NCBI GenBank assembly: GCA_013115125.1
Contig: JABANN010000168.1
Span: forward strand, 1-58,332
Source of the DNA: Perkinsus olseni
Taxonomy: Eukaryota; Perkinsozoa; Perkinsida
Reading direction: 5' to 3'
Length of the DNA stretch: 58,332 bases
Positions within the stretch are counted from its first letter, which is position 1; every line of letters begins with the position of its first letter. Position numbers and translations under genes: made by a program. Below the pieces are notes generated by a model, which saw nothing but the letters and a program-made list of their open reading frames with translations, did not search any database and had not been told where the DNA came from. Shown here one piece after another: positions 11,631 to 23,294 of this stretch.

Positions 11631-11663
11631 CTGTGCTCCGTCACTCAGAGTGACGGAGCACAG
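11631..11663. repeat. Perfect inverted repeat (16-bp arms)
   Basis: CTGTGCTCCGTCACTC at 11631-11646, a single A, then its exact reverse complement at 11648-11663. The flanks (CATGAGT to the left, ACTCATG to the right) extend an imperfect outer stem, so the whole could be a MITE remnant or a transcribed hairpin. Confidence 0.85.
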
Positions 11664-12261
11664 GGTTATGACTCATGATGGCCAATCATGCAAGGGTGGT
11701 TTCTAGGGATGGGCGAGCTCAGCATGCATGATCACTGACCCGTGATCTTCTCATCAACCTCTAGGTATAGCCAATGGTCGGTAGCCAGGACATCACCCGC
11801 TGCATATGACCACTGGTTGGGTGGATTTCCCTTCCTCATCTGTGCCATGTGCCTCACGCTGCCTGAATAACCTCCCTTCGATTCAGACCACGTCTTCAGA
11901 CTCCTACTTTCCGATCACAGCGCCAGTAGACAGCATGCCCGCTCAGACCCCGACCAAGAACCCATACCTTCACCGATATAGCAGATCCTATCTGACGTGA
12001 GCTATTAGCTCACGCGCGAATGCTTGAGCGTAAGAAATGAATAAATCAGCTCAACCTTGCCGCAGATGGGCTCGGTGTCGCTGAGCCGTGACCCAAGGGG
12101 GAACCCGAAGAGTGAGGAGACGAACCCGATAGACCAACAGGCAGCAGAGGGGGCGATGGGCATCCGGGCTCTGCCCATATTCGCTACTCGAAAGACAACT
12201 GGCAGGCGTCAACTCGACACTGTCGACTATGCGGAACAGTTCCGGGAGTTACTCCCACTAG
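11664..12261. other. Intergenic, no gene recognised
   Basis: Plus-strand readings at 11806-12000 and 12057-12296 are open but show no domain or splice structure. An 8-bp perfect inverted repeat with a 1-nt centre sits at 11997-12013 (GTGAGCTA/TAGCTCAC). Confidence 0.35.
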
Positions 12262-12614
12262 TCAACTTTTTCGGCCTGACCCTAAGGAGCCAGTGAATCT
12301 AGGATGGCGCTGATTGGCTCTACTACAAGATGCCCAGTGGAACTATAATACCTGGATGACCGCCGCTTCCAGAAGAGCCAAGTTCCTCCCGCCGGCGCTG
12401 GCAGGCTCCACGAATACTGTGGAGGAAAGGGTCTGAGATATATACGTACATTCTGAGGAGTGTTAGAACGCCAACTCACCAAAGTGAGACTGTCGAAAGT
12501 CGCGAGACCTATGGACGTTCCCTCAGTGCCGTCCTTAACGACGGCGCATAGCGACTTGCAAGGAGCTCTCATAGCTCCATCCTGCTCCACGCTACGGCGG
12601 TCAGTAGAGGGCAT
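12262..12614 (-). CDS. Small spliced gene, unknown function
   Basis: Three exons on the minus strand join in frame. Exon one starts at 12614 (MPSTDRRSVEQDG and on to SIGLATFDSLTL). A 47-nt intron with a CTAAC branch-like motif follows, then an exon beginning TLSSTVFVEPASAGG, a short second intron, and a last exon ending at 12262. An AG with a pyrimidine-rich lead lies 3 nt before the ATG, as at other starts here. The AVVKDGTEGTSIGLATFD block vaguely resembles a MutS connector strand but is too short to assign. Product of about 85 residues. Confidence 0.4.
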
Positions 12615-12889
12615 GTCCTTCAATGAACAGCAGTTCCCCACGGATTGAACCGATGTCGCGACTTTCAGTGTCACTGGTTGAGCCCTCAGAGGCTCTGAGT
12701 CAGAGCGAGTGATACCCCAAAGGAGGGGAATACCCTCAGGGTAACCAATTCAGCGTTCTGCGTGCTACTCGGATACAGTCAGACTCATACGGCAGCCGTC
12801 TCTCAGCTCCCAGTGATTGAATGAACTCAGACTCCAGAAAGGCAATGAAACTATAACTATATCAGACACACGTTTTACTTAAGAGAAGA

Positions 12890-15112
12890 TTAGCCTCCGA
12901 GTGAGGGAGCTCGAAGGCTGTAGAAGCTCGAGCTCGAAGCAAGCCGCTGATCTGGTAGGCTCCACAATGGCGATGGCTCGTAGGCCGCATCGTAATCCTC
13001 CCCGCCAGCGACCTCAGGCCCCAATGGTGCGTTCGATGGCACTGATCGGGTCACGTCTGCGGACAGTGACCGAGACGGCTTGAGCATGCGAGTCACTGCC
13101 GGGAAAGCCATTGGCACCACCTGTAGTAATTTCGTACTCTCCTGACCGGCCTCCTCAACCCATACAATAACCAATCTCGTAGTAACACTGCAAGCTGCCG
13201 CCGAGAGATCACTGGACAGATCGCTCTCCCGTACAGGAGCGAAATCGAGAGCCGCCACTCTCAGGCCCTGCCTGGGCGCTGGGACAGTGCCGAGTAGGTC
13301 CACATTGGAGGCCCCCTGCCCCTCAATGACTTGCGATAGAGGCGGAAGAACTTCATAAACCCTGACTTCAGAACCACCGTCGCTCACCGCTAGCCTCTGA
13401 CCGGTCGATGGGCAGAGGGCGCTGTATGTGGCAGAGATAAGATCGCCACTGAAGTCGTAGACTTTGGGTAGAGTCGGGGTCTGTCCGCCAAAGACCCACG
13501 ATGCTGAGCCGACACCCCATTTGCCCTCACCTTCATCGAGACGAGGCCATATAAGCTCCGCCAGTCTATTACCCGAAGACACGTAGAGTCTTTCAGAATC
13601 CAACGGCCAGTGGAGCCTCCCCGTGCTAGAGTTCACACGGCCCGATGTGGCCTGGACGACAGTACAGCACTCTCCTGTAGAGACGTCCCAGGTTCGAATC
13701 TCCCCATTGGCATATCGCACCGCCAACAAATCCGAACAGGACTTCGCTGAGCACCAGGCCATAGAAGTGACCTCAGCAGTCCTCAGGCGCCTCAGAACAA
13801 GTGGGGTCGCTGCTGACGTTCCCACTGTAGCCGACTCCCAAACCAGCACTACGTTCGAGTACCCCACTGCTAGCAGAGAGCCATCCCTCGGTGAGTACTC
13901 TATGACAGAGGGCGCGAGAGGTAGACTGCGATTCGCTGTAATCTGCCAATCTTCGTGGATGCCGGAGAGAGAGGTGACGATGAAACCGGATACAGTACCG
14001 AGAGCTATCGTAAGAGGGCAAGGCGACGGAGCGAAGGCCACACAGCTTCCTGACAGGGAAGCTACTGTCTTTCTCTTAAGGAATGACCGACGAACTAGTA
14101 GTAGCGAGCGATTCGCCCTTACCCGTGAGTCGAGGAGTCTTCCTCGGCAAGGCCAAGCTGAAGACTTTGTGCTGGCTCCTGTCGATCAAGGTAACCTCTC
14201 CTTTCGGGGAGACCACAACACTGTAGGGTGCAGACGGATGCGAACAGCAATGCCATTGAGGGCTCATGGCTTCCGGTGATATCTACAACACACTTTGCGA
14301 TACCATTAAAGCACCAAATCTTACCCGAGGGGCTCTCAAAAACCACGACGTAACGGCGTAGTCGGCAGAGAGTTGGTCCAGCGTGCTCCAGGGGGCCAGC
14401 ACGTCATTGGCAAGGAACTGCAGGGGTCCCATAAGCGGCGCCGAGAGATTTTTCTCAACTACCTCTCCAACAGTTCCCCATTGTCGCAGTCTCTCCAACA
14501 GTCCAACAGCCCTTCCCTCAGCGGCGGTGTTAGTGGCAGCGAGCGTGGATGCGCTCAAGGAAGGAAGTGCCCCACCGTGCTCGTCCGCGGTCAGTGATGC
14601 TAGCCAAGCCTCAGCACTACAGCTACTTGCCTGACACTCACAGGAGAATCAACGAGCACTCTGAGGGCCGAGCAGGCAGTACTCCGACGGAGTCCAAGTC
14701 GTGACGTATTCTTCCCTCACTCTCGTAGCTGAGCTGGTCCTTCTGGCAACCTCCATTGCAATCATCTGAGTTATATACACAATGCGAACTCTTTCAGACA
14801 CTGAATGATCATCATTAATTGCTGGAAAACGCTTACCACTACGTACCAATTCGAGAATTACTCTTCACACGATACAGGTTACTCACTGGGGCAGGAAACA
14901 TCAAAAGCTGCAAGCGACGATGCAAGAGGCCGAGCTCTAGCCCTCTTAGTACCGTCAGTATTATCCTCTCCAGCGGATACCGAGCTAGACCATCCAGTGC
15001 TCTTCCGACGGAACGTATTGGGACTGAGGGTAGGCGGGGTAGAGGAGGCACGCCGTCGCCCATGCTCGTCCCTTCCCGACCGAATTGGTGACAGAGAGGG
15101 CGATGCCAACAT
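12890..15112 (-). CDS. Aladin-like WD40 nucleoporin
   Basis: Starts at 15112 (MLASPSLSPIRSGRD), with a CTTTTCTGCAG acceptor-like site about 20 nt upstream. A Ser/Arg-rich N-terminal exon is followed by smaller exons (about 14770-14650, 14630-14290, 14270-14080) and one long C-terminal exon to 12890. WD-type blades are visible in the long exon: GSLLAVGYSNVVLVWESA, SDLLAVRYANGEIRTWDVST, and LHWPLDSERLYV. The order of blades, the helical segment before them (LLERLRQWGTVGEVVEK) and the unstructured C-terminal tail fit ALADIN (AAAS), a scaffold component of the nuclear pore. Family assignment rests on my recall of blade spacing and could be another WD40 protein. The junctions of the first three exons are approximate. 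Confidence 0.6.
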
Positions 15113-15552
15113 GGCTGGACAGACCCAGAGACTGCAGAAAAGAGTCCATTCCGGAGAATATCCCTCCTATTGAGTCACTAAGGCAAAAAGCTGCGCAAAC
15201 TCTCAAGACAATTATTAATGGTGACACTGTGTCAGGCCATGCTCCATTCAATGGCTGATCGCCAGTCAAACGTCAAAAACGGTGCAGTCAACTGAGAATC
15301 TCCTCTCGGCCTGTCAACTAAGAGGCCGTCCAACGGGGAAGGCCATGTACTGGGCAGCATTGTGATCCAAGTGGTGGAGGGATATGCTCCCTAGCAAACG
15401 CTCTGGCATATCCTCCTCCTCTTGGGACTCTACCTGAGCGAACGGCTGCTGCAGTAAGACCGGGGTCGGGCTCCGTGAGCCATAAAAACCCTGGATAGGA
15501 TTCTCCCTATCGTTTCATTGGAGGTGCTAACACTATTACTCCCCAATCTACA
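15113..15552. other. Intergenic between aladin-like and EDR2-like genes
   Basis: No coding region supported. It contains the pyrimidine-rich AG site before the aladin-like start and the 3' flank of the EDR2-like gene. Confidence 0.4.
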
Positions 15553-16958
15553 CTAGCCCATAATCGCGAGAAATCTCGTCCCGGGTACTACCAGATATCC
15601 CACGTCCAATACCACATCTCTGAAACGGTCTTTCACTTGGGAAAGCGTCGTCCGCGCCACCAAGGACCATTTTCGCACGTCATAGTCGATCTCTACGTAC
15701 CGATAGGGCCTAGTGCCTGAGGGAGCGGTAGAGCAGAGGTCAGAGGCGAGGTGCCGACCTTCGAGAATAGTCGCGCTGCCTGTAATAAGGGCAGGTTTAC
15801 CGTTGTACTTTTCTATAATACTCAGGGCGGGTAAATTGGGGAGACTCGTGAGGTTTTGAACCCTACCGATAACCTTGAAGGGAAGACTCCGATCGGATAC
15901 ACCTGAGAGCTTAAACCGATCGGGCCAGTGCGGCGCATTGAGGGACGACCTCTGTCTAGTAGGTTGAGCCACAAGCGTACTGAAGCCGGAACGTCGGTGT
16001 CGTTGGGACGCGAGGACCTGGCAACACTGCATCTGTTAAAATTGCTCAGCAAGCAGGGAACAACGCCCCCCCCCTATCCAGCGGCTTTGAAGACTAGCCG
16101 ATTTTCCATCAGAGGTTTACTAATTTTCGTTATTCATTTCGGCTGGGCAGCAACCACCATCTCACCAGGAAGCCATCTCCCGCGTGATCACGAAGTAGAC
16201 GATGAGACTGTAGCCAGGGTCAGGCTTCTGTGCTGCGAAGGGGTTGAAAGACGGGCCTTCGCCAGGCACTTGCGCGTTCACTACGAGCAATGCTGGCGCT
16301 CGGCACTGGGCCGTGTACCTGCGAGTCGCCTTTAGACGATACCCGGGATACCGGACTACCATGGTGGGGGTGTAGGGAAGTTCATATGCCGTGCAACGTC
16401 CGACAGGATATCATCTCCCCTTAGTAGATCAGCCCCAATAGGTTCATACAGCGCTGGAAGGCTAGGCTCCTTGTTGCCAGTACGGGCGTAGTCCGGACCA
16501 CACCTCACACTGAAATGGCAGGCGTCTCTGGTGGACCACGCTGTTGTGACATAGGGAGTATCCGGTAGGTGGAGCGGCAGGGAGGTGCCCATGTTATGAG
16601 AGATAGTAAGTAGGGGGTCAGGAGCCGGTATCCACCGCTGAGAATCGCCCGTTTGCTCCGCAGTGACATAGGACACTTCGCTGACGGCACGGGAGAGAGG
16701 AGTGCCGAAGTCCCTCGGGATGAGCGTGATATCCTTCGGATCTGCGAAGCTCCCTGGTCGAGGTAAGATGCCAACGCTGAAGACCGAATGGTAGGCTGCA
16801 GCACTGCCTAGAGACGATCGTCTATGAGAGCTGGCAGGGGAAGAAACGTCAGCGTCCTCCCACAGACCGCTGTCGGTGGACCTCCGCCGCTTGTCGAATC
16901 GGTACGAAGCAGAAACAGATACCTTCTGACAGAGAGCACAGCATCCACAGGAGGTCAT
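15553..16958 (-). CDS. EDR2 C-terminal (DUF1336) domain protein
   Basis: Minus-strand exons: 16958 to about 16371, then after a 41-nt intron (branch-like TCTAAAG) an exon around 16330-16165, and a last exon from about 16031 to 15553. The conserved blocks of the plant EDR2 C-terminal domain appear in order: a CHFSVRCGPDYARTGNKEPS start, ALYEPIGADLL, ALLVVNAQVPGEG, YSLIVYFVITREMA, WPDRFKLSGVS, ALITGSATILEGRH and YRYVEIDYDV, ending in LDVGYLVVPGTRF. In plants the domain sits behind PH and START lipid-binding domains. Neither is visible in the Ser-rich N-terminal 120 residues here. Likely membrane-associated lipid sensing, function unknown. The junction before the last exon is ambiguous between two frames. 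Confidence 0.75.
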
Positions 16959-17305
16959 TCAACAAGAGGAGAACTGAGTGATGTAGAGAACGCGGTGAGC
17001 AGAGCCGGTGGCCTCTTGAATCCAGCTATTCACAATAGGCCCCCCGCCCTCTTTCTGCCTGCCAGTGTCCGGTCGACCGATCGATCACCTGTGAGAGATG
17101 CAAGATCACTGTAAGGGCCTCCCTTAATACGCTGGTTGCAGTAATACGGGCAGTGTCGGGACCTAGAGGAGGACTACACAGAACGAACAAGGTTGGCCGG
17201 GACGTTGGTCGGCTCTGACGCATAATTCCGGGCGCGCGCTTTTTCCCGCGACAGATTCTCTTTAAACTTTCGTTGTCGTCGTGGTCGTGGTTTATCCTCC
17301 CGAAG
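16959..17305. promoter_or_regulatory. Divergent strand-switch region
   Basis: 347 nt between the minus-strand EDR2-like gene and the plus-strand Rag GTPase. It contains pyrimidine-rich AG sites (for example CTTTTTCCCGCGACAG about 50 nt before the Rag start). Transcription must begin in both directions from here if the flanking genes are read as clusters. No TATA-like element was identified. Confidence 0.4.
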
Positions 17306-18972
17306 ATGAACAATGCCAGTGCAAGCTCCGGCGGCAAGGAGGAGACGGCTAAGGTCCTACTGATGGGCCGAGCAGGGGCAGGGAAGACCAGTATGCGGTC
17401 TATCATATTCGCCAACTACCTCGGTACGACGGGGCCTCGACTTTGAGACGCCGCATAGACGGTCGTGAAAATCGTGAACAGAAGGACTGAATTTTTCATT
17501 GGCATAAACTTAACTGTGGCTCAGCGATCGCTTTCGGTCATCTTGATTCTCTCGACGTCTCTCTTTTTCAGCCCGCGAGACCACTCGTCTCCATCCGACC
17601 AATCAGGTGGGGGAGCAAGCGTATCTTTTGGCTCCATGAGTTTCTGGGGTCGACCTCGCTTTAGGTGGAGCATAGCCATTTGAGATTCCTCGGGAATATG
17701 ACCTTATCGTTGTGGGACTGCGGAGGGCAAGACGTATTCATGGAAAACTACTTCGAAAGCCAGAAGGATCATATTTTCCGCAATGTAGTACCATCCCAAT
17801 CGTAGCTCGTGATAAGTCAAGCCGTCTCTCGACAATTCTTCCTGTGATTCGAAACTGATCGTACCGCTAATTATCGCCGCATACAGCGGGGCATCATTCA
17901 GTCTGTCGTAGTAGAGGCATGCTGTAGGTGCGCGTGATGATATACGTTGTTGCCCTCGCTGGTAACGACCAAAGGGATGCTGAACAACAGAAGGAGATCA
18001 CCTACTTCAAAAACTCGATGGAGTCTTTGCGGTCTTTGTCGAAGAGTGCTCATGTACTACACCGGAGCAGCCTCGCGACGTTTCATGAGTGTTTCTTTGG
18101 CGGGTGCAGGTGTACGTTCTTCTCCATAAGTTCGATTTGGTCCCGGAGAACGAGCGAGAGGCTCGATTCAAATAGTAGGCGTCGTTGTAGTTGTAACAGT
18201 TTCCGCCACTGATGTGCAGTTACTCGGAGCTGCTCTCTCCCTATTTCGCTGGGATGACGACTCAGATCTTCCAGACCAGCATTTGGGACGAAACGCTCTA
18301 CCGGTGAGTCCGGTGATTAGGGAAAAAGTTGGTATGAATAATGTACAGGGCATGGTCGGAGATCGCGCATTCTTTGATCCCCAATATGGACGAGCTGCAG
18401 AGGGAGCTGGCGAATTTCGCTAGTGCTGTTGAAGCTGACGAGGTGACCGAAATGCGTTGCAGGATGGCGACGCGAATGACCAACTCAGGTGGTGTTGTTC
18501 GAGAAGTCGACCTTCCTGGTCATCGCCAATCACACTACGAAACAGATGGCGGATCCTCACCGCTTCGAGAAGGTATCCAATATCGTTAAGCAGTTCAAGC
18601 TGAGCGTCAAGTGAGTTTGTTGTTGAGTCAATTGATCTTCGGACGCTGTTCCATCGCCTTCAGCAAGCATCACGCAGCCTTCAACTCCTTGGACGTCTCC
18701 AACTCCAACTTTCGGGCCATCATCGATCGCTTCACCCCGAACACGTTTGTGATGGTGGTGACTTCTGATCCGAACATTCGTGAGCTCCCATTTAGCGTCA
18801 GTGCTGGGAAATGCGCATCTCTTCTCAGATCCGGCAGCCACAACCTGCAACATTAATGCAGCTCGTAGCCACTTCCTTGCGGTGAGAGAAAGGGGGGATT
18901 CAACGTGTTCCGACTCAACGGTTTCTCCTTCAGCTGGCGGCCGAAGACAAGGGCATCGGGCTGCATCTCTGA
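17306..18972 (+). CDS. RagA/RagB-type (Gtr1) GTPase
   Basis: Starts [20 protein letters not shown], with the P-loop [12 protein letters not shown] and the Rag-specific [10 protein letters not shown] that follows. Short introns separate exons carrying [11 protein letters not shown], the switch II block [40 protein letters not shown] (the NKxD position reads HKFD, as in RagA/Gtr1), [26 protein letters not shown] and the C-terminal roadblock-type half ([31 protein letters not shown]), ending GIGLHL at 18972. All exon joins keep frame. Rag GTPases form heterodimers on lysosomal or vacuolar membranes and recruit TORC1 in response to amino acids. Only the A/B-type partner is seen in this window. 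It is the first gene of a plus-strand run. Confidence 0.92.
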
Positions 18973-19116
18973 CCAAAGGAAAAGAGCTCGTGTAGTATTG
19001 CTGGTGATGTTATCGTTGGGTAAATGAGGGCAGAGCGTATTAGAATGTTTCAATTCTGCGACAGAGAGTGTAGAGTTGGACCAATGACAGCGGCCTGGGC
19101 GTAGTTTTGGCAGGCG

Positions 19117-21392
19117 ATGCTGTCGGCGGATCGGAGGGCTATATATGCATCTCGCTTCTTGAGCCCACCGGGGTTCATGAAGCGGCTCAAACAGCGAGGG
19201 AAGCCTCGGAATACCGGTGAGAGATTGTGGGGAGAGGGGAGGGGAGATGGAGATTTTAGGACCGTTCGAGAACCCAGTACGACGTTTTGTGCGGCTGCGA
19301 GAGAAGGCTCGAGAGTTCTCGCGGATGCCGCCTCCCCGACGGATACCCTTGGCCAAGGCTCCCAGGTACCGGCCGATGATGCTCAAGGAAGTTGAGGGCG
19401 TGCCACAAGTGAGTCCAACGACTATGTTGGGGCCCGCCACTGAGGCTGTTGCCATGGGTAGCAGCTGGTGAAAATAGGTTGTCCTATTTGCATGCACCTA
19501 ATTCCGCTGACCGTTCGATTCAGTTGAATCAGAAAGTGACTTAGTCTAGGATTTCTTGAACTAGCTATAATTTTATCGACCTCCCCTGAATCCACACGCG
19601 ATTTCTGGATAGCAAGTGATTCACTTGAGCCGTAGGGCTGCCTACGTGAGAGGGTGGTGCCTCCGTAGGTCTCCCCATTAGCCCTCGAGAAGCGGTTGGA
19701 ATTTTTACTGTCCGAGGCTGCTGTGAAGCAGCAGCTGGCGGAGCCTCTCAGGTGAGATAAGCGGTTAAAGTAGTTGTAGAGCACTCTGCTGGAGTAGGGT
19801 GGGCTACACGCCTTATGTGGTGGAACGGTTGGCCTGGGAGAGGCAGATGAGGGACTTGCGGAAGATTTATCGGGCACAGTAGGGTCTCCTCTCACAGCAG
19901 CAGCAGAGGACAGTTGTATCTGTTGTCTTACTTCCACGTCGCGTTTCGTCGGTAGCTGCGACGGGCTCTCCTTGACGCTTTCAGATACCTACAAAAACTA
20001 GATGAGGTGACTAGAGAGGAGCAACAGAGGGAGATCGCTCTGTACAAGGCAGAGAAAAAAGAACGGTGGGAGAAGCGGCAAGCCCGGATACAGGCTATCA
20101 GTAAGCCCCCTGCATCGAGGTGTATCCTCGTGTTCGGTGAATGCTCCTTCACCTTTTTCACGTGCAGCATTAGGCCGGAAGTGGTACCGTCCGGTTTTCA
20201 GGTATGGACCAGAAGAGGCGAGCTGTCCTGAAGGATCGGCTGCGGATAGAAGCTCGGGTTAACGAGGCGATTGAGATGACGCGGCACTCCAAGTTGAAAG
20301 TGAAGCGAATGCTCTTCTTGCAAAAGCTGCAGGACAGAGCGCGGTACATCACGGACCAGAACTTGGATGCACGGTTGCCCGACTCGGACCCGACTGATCC
20401 TCAAGCGAAGGTCGGAGATATCTAACCGTTTCACATATCTTCGGGGCCGAGATATCTCGACGTTTCACGTATCTTTGCTTTCGAATATCTTACCGTTTCG
20501 TGGATGAGTCATTTCTATCATCTCTATGTCCAAGTGATAGGTCTTCTTGTATTCCCTCTGCAATTTAGGCGGCTCCCCTCCGAGGTGACCCTAAGGCGAT
20601 CAAGGAGAATCCGGAAGCCATCAGCTTGCTTAATAGGGATGTCAACACTGAGCTGCTTCTTCGACAAATCGGCGGCGCAGCGGAGTTTCCGAGGAATCGC
20701 AACCGGCGTATCCACCCGACGGCCAATGTCTTCCGAGAAGCAATGGAGCTTTCCTATGACGTCCTGCCGGAGGATGATGATCTTGAAGCTGTTGATGATG
20801 AAGCGGCTGATGAGGTGATGGTGAGCTGTTATGGAACGAAGTCTTGACTGTGTTTGTGTTAGCCTGACGCCCTCGGGTTGACAAGAGCCCTCTCGAATCA
20901 GCAGAGAGCGGATCTGTACTACGGCAACTTGACGGGCGAAGAGAAGCTTGAGATTATTGAGAACAAGATAAGCATGCTGCAGGAGAAGCAGAAGAGGGAG
21001 GAGGAGGCGAAGGGTAGGTCAAGGCCCACCTCATGCGTGTTACCCCAACTTCCTGGGGACTAGCGCAGTCGAGCCCAGGGGACTCTCTGGTGGTGGGTAT
21101 CAGTAAGCTTCAACCCGTTGAATGCTCCCCGTGTATGTGAGAGTCGAAGGAAGTTGTGAATCGCTAAGGGCTGATGGTTGGCTATAGGATGATGTATTCA
21201 TAGTGATACGGGGCCTTGTATTATATCAACCTAGTTCGGGACCTTGATGATTGTGTTGCTCCTGCTGTAGGGAGCGCTGACATCCTCACTACGAAGATGT
21301 TGGACTTGCTCACAGCAGCGAAGGTCGCGTACTTGGAAGCGGCGACAGTGAACCAGATGAAAAAGGGGATCGATAGAGATGATGAACAGTGA
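19117..21392 (+). CDS. Basic coiled-coil protein, possibly mitochondrial
   Basis: Start chosen at 19117 (MLSADRRAIYASRFLSPPG), which looks like a mitochondrial presequence. An AG acceptor-like site is 3 nt upstream. In-frame exons follow: GPFENPVRRFVRLREKA, VSPLALEKRLEFLLSEAA, RVGYTPYVVERLAWERQM, YLQKLDEVTREEQQREIALY, a Lys/Arg-rich exon (RVNEAIEMTRHSKLKV), an acidic exon ending near 20820, ALSNQQRADLYYGN, and a last exon SADILTTKMLDLLTAAKVAY stopping at 21392. The strongly basic, helical composition and presequence would suit a mitoribosomal protein, but I cannot name a family. One intron carries a 34-bp tandem repeat. Introns are less uniform here (one is about 250 nt). Confidence 0.6.
20415..20505. 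repeat. 34-bp tandem repeat in an intron
   Basis: Copies begin at 20415, 20449 and 20483 (last partial). Each has GATATCT, then CGTTTCAC, then ATCTT. It lies between two exons of the basic coiled-coil gene. Confidence 0.75.
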
Positions 21393-21568
21393 CATCTCTC
21401 CATGTTCCGGTGTGCTTGTTTCGAGCGTTTCATGTTCCCGCGGAGACAAGTTGTGTTGCCTCCGGGCTCCACGTTCCTGTAGACGCTCTGTCCGGCTTTC
21501 GCATGACTACTGCAGTGAGAGTAGATGAGCCGAGTCCTTCGCACCCTCTGCGCCAGGGGTCGTGCGAG

Positions 21569-22862
21569 ATGGCTGTGGTAAGGGGTTCACCCGTCTGAGG
21601 TGTCATCATGTTGTGGTACAGGTAACGGTGGAAACGCGCACTGGGAAGATTTTGACCACGGCCGGCCCGGTATCTTTCGACTGGGCTCGGCCACATCACC
21701 TTGGAGTTGATAGCTGCCGAATAAGATTGAGTGGGCGGACAGTAACTAAGCATCGGCAGACCGCGTGCCCTCCACAGGCGGTCCGTTTCGAGTAGTTGTT
21801 CAAGATAAGAGTGATCTTGGTGGAGCCAAGGTGGACCCTGACTTCTGCGACTGGGCCTCTTCTGGCATGAAAGCCATTGAGATCGACGTAAGAAATCCAT
21901 CATCCTCTACAAAGTGGAAGTCACAGCAGCCACACGTTCTGGTTTGTTCTAGTCCGAACTCAGCTGTGTTGTCTGCAGATATGTGAAGCGCCTGATGATT
22001 TCTTTGACGGCTTGCATTCCTTCCTGGTCTACGCAGGAGGCCGTCACCGTCTTTCCTGGGACCCCTGTGGAGCTGCCGAGAGCAACTTCCTCGATCATTT
22101 TTGCGACGCTTTGGACACTTTGTGTCTGCGACTCGCGGATAAGGCGGTTTGCTGTGTCTTCCAATGGTGAGCATCACGGTCGAGTAGCTCTTGGCTCAGT
22201 ATCGCTAGCACTATGGGCCTTGTACACTCTGTTCTACCTCCCGTGCTGGGAAACCTTCATATCTCTAGTGCTTACGCAGTGCATGGAAGTCAACGGTAGA
22301 AGTAGCTTTCCTCTCCTAAAGTTCGGTCGTTTTCAGGGCTGATAGAGTGGCCGAAGCGTTCGGAGCTGATGATCTGACTCCGGCTCCCACTTCCGTGCGG
22401 TCAATTGGCACTGACGCCAAGGAGGAGGTGGAAACCGCAGCGAGCACCAGCAGCAGTTCGAGAGAACAGCGCAGTGACGAGAGCGATACGGATGATGCTG
22501 TTTTAGTGAGTAGGAAGGAGTCCACGCCAACCCTAACGGACTCCGAAGTGTGGCAAGATTGCACAACGCTGAACACTGCTGACACGTACCTCTCGACCAC
22601 TGGCGATGTGTCAACTGGTGATGGCAGAGAGAGCGTCACCGAGGCTGCTCCCGGTTCCCGTGCTGAAGCGAGAGAGCTTGTGACACGCACGATCGGTCTG
22701 GGTCTGATGATGACACCGATAATGATGGATGGTGGCAGTGAGGATGATGTACAAGCAGTCTTGGTTGATTGCGATGTCTCCAGCGAGTTCTGCGAGGTTG
22801 ACCCTATAGGAGAGTGTGATAGCGATACTGACTCTGATTGTGAATCATGGGTTGCTCTGTAA
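21569..22862 (+). CDS. Unknown protein with acidic Ser-rich tail
   Basis: Begins MAV, then a 44-nt intron, then VTVETRTGKILTTAGPVSFD, a 47-nt intron, GPFRVVVQDKSDLGGAKVD to GMKAIEID, a longer intron, ICEAPDDFFDGLHSFLVYAG to DKAVCCVFQW, and a last exon starting ADRVAEAFGADDL. The last exon has a 130-residue tail rich in Ser, Thr, Asp and Glu (for example EEVETAASTSSSSREQ, CDSDTDSDCES) and stops at 22862. The N-terminal 150 residues look folded, the tail disordered. No family recognised. An AG site with CTCTGCGCCAG lies about 10 nt before the ATG. Confidence 0.6.
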
Positions 22863-23294
22863 TGGGGAGGTGGCGGCTGCTGTAGGACCCTCTCTATGAA
22901 GGGCTGGCATGTTATTATAGTAGGCGAGGGCGATTTCAGCCTTGTTCTTAGGAGAACGATTAATTTGTTGCTTTTGCCCGAGATTTAGCGGCAGAATTGT
23001 CCCAAGAATTGCTTCGAGTTCAGTGAATGTCAATCATGGTCTGTTCCGAAGTCATGTCTTCATCGCCCGTTCGCAGTAGAGTTTCCGATTTTTCGATTTT
23101 CGATTGGAATGATTTTCCACGTGGAATGACAGGGGGCAACTCCATGGAGATCGTCGTGGCCTACGGCTATCGCATGCCTTGTCATCAGTGAGCGGCTGTT
23201 GCTCTTCGCGACTGCATTCCGCTCTCGCTTCGCGACACTTTGCCGGTGCTGTGTGAGTTTTCTTAGTGAGTTTAGCGGTGTTCGCATCACTACT
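22863..23294. other. Intergenic, no gene seen
   Basis: No supported coding region. A short TTTTTCGATTTTCGATT run is at about 23093-23109. The pyrimidine-rich 5' flank of the CoA-transferase gene follows. Confidence 0.4.

Noticed and set aside
11806-12296. Possible retroelement gag-like or host gene on the plus strand
   Set aside because: Open but short readings with no recognisable motif or splice signals; too weak to assign.
12262-12614. A possible MSH4 or MSH5 N-terminal fragment
   Set aside because: The VVKDGTEGTSIGLATFD block is only loosely like a MutS connector, the product ends after about 85 residues, and no ATPase part follows. Left as unknown.
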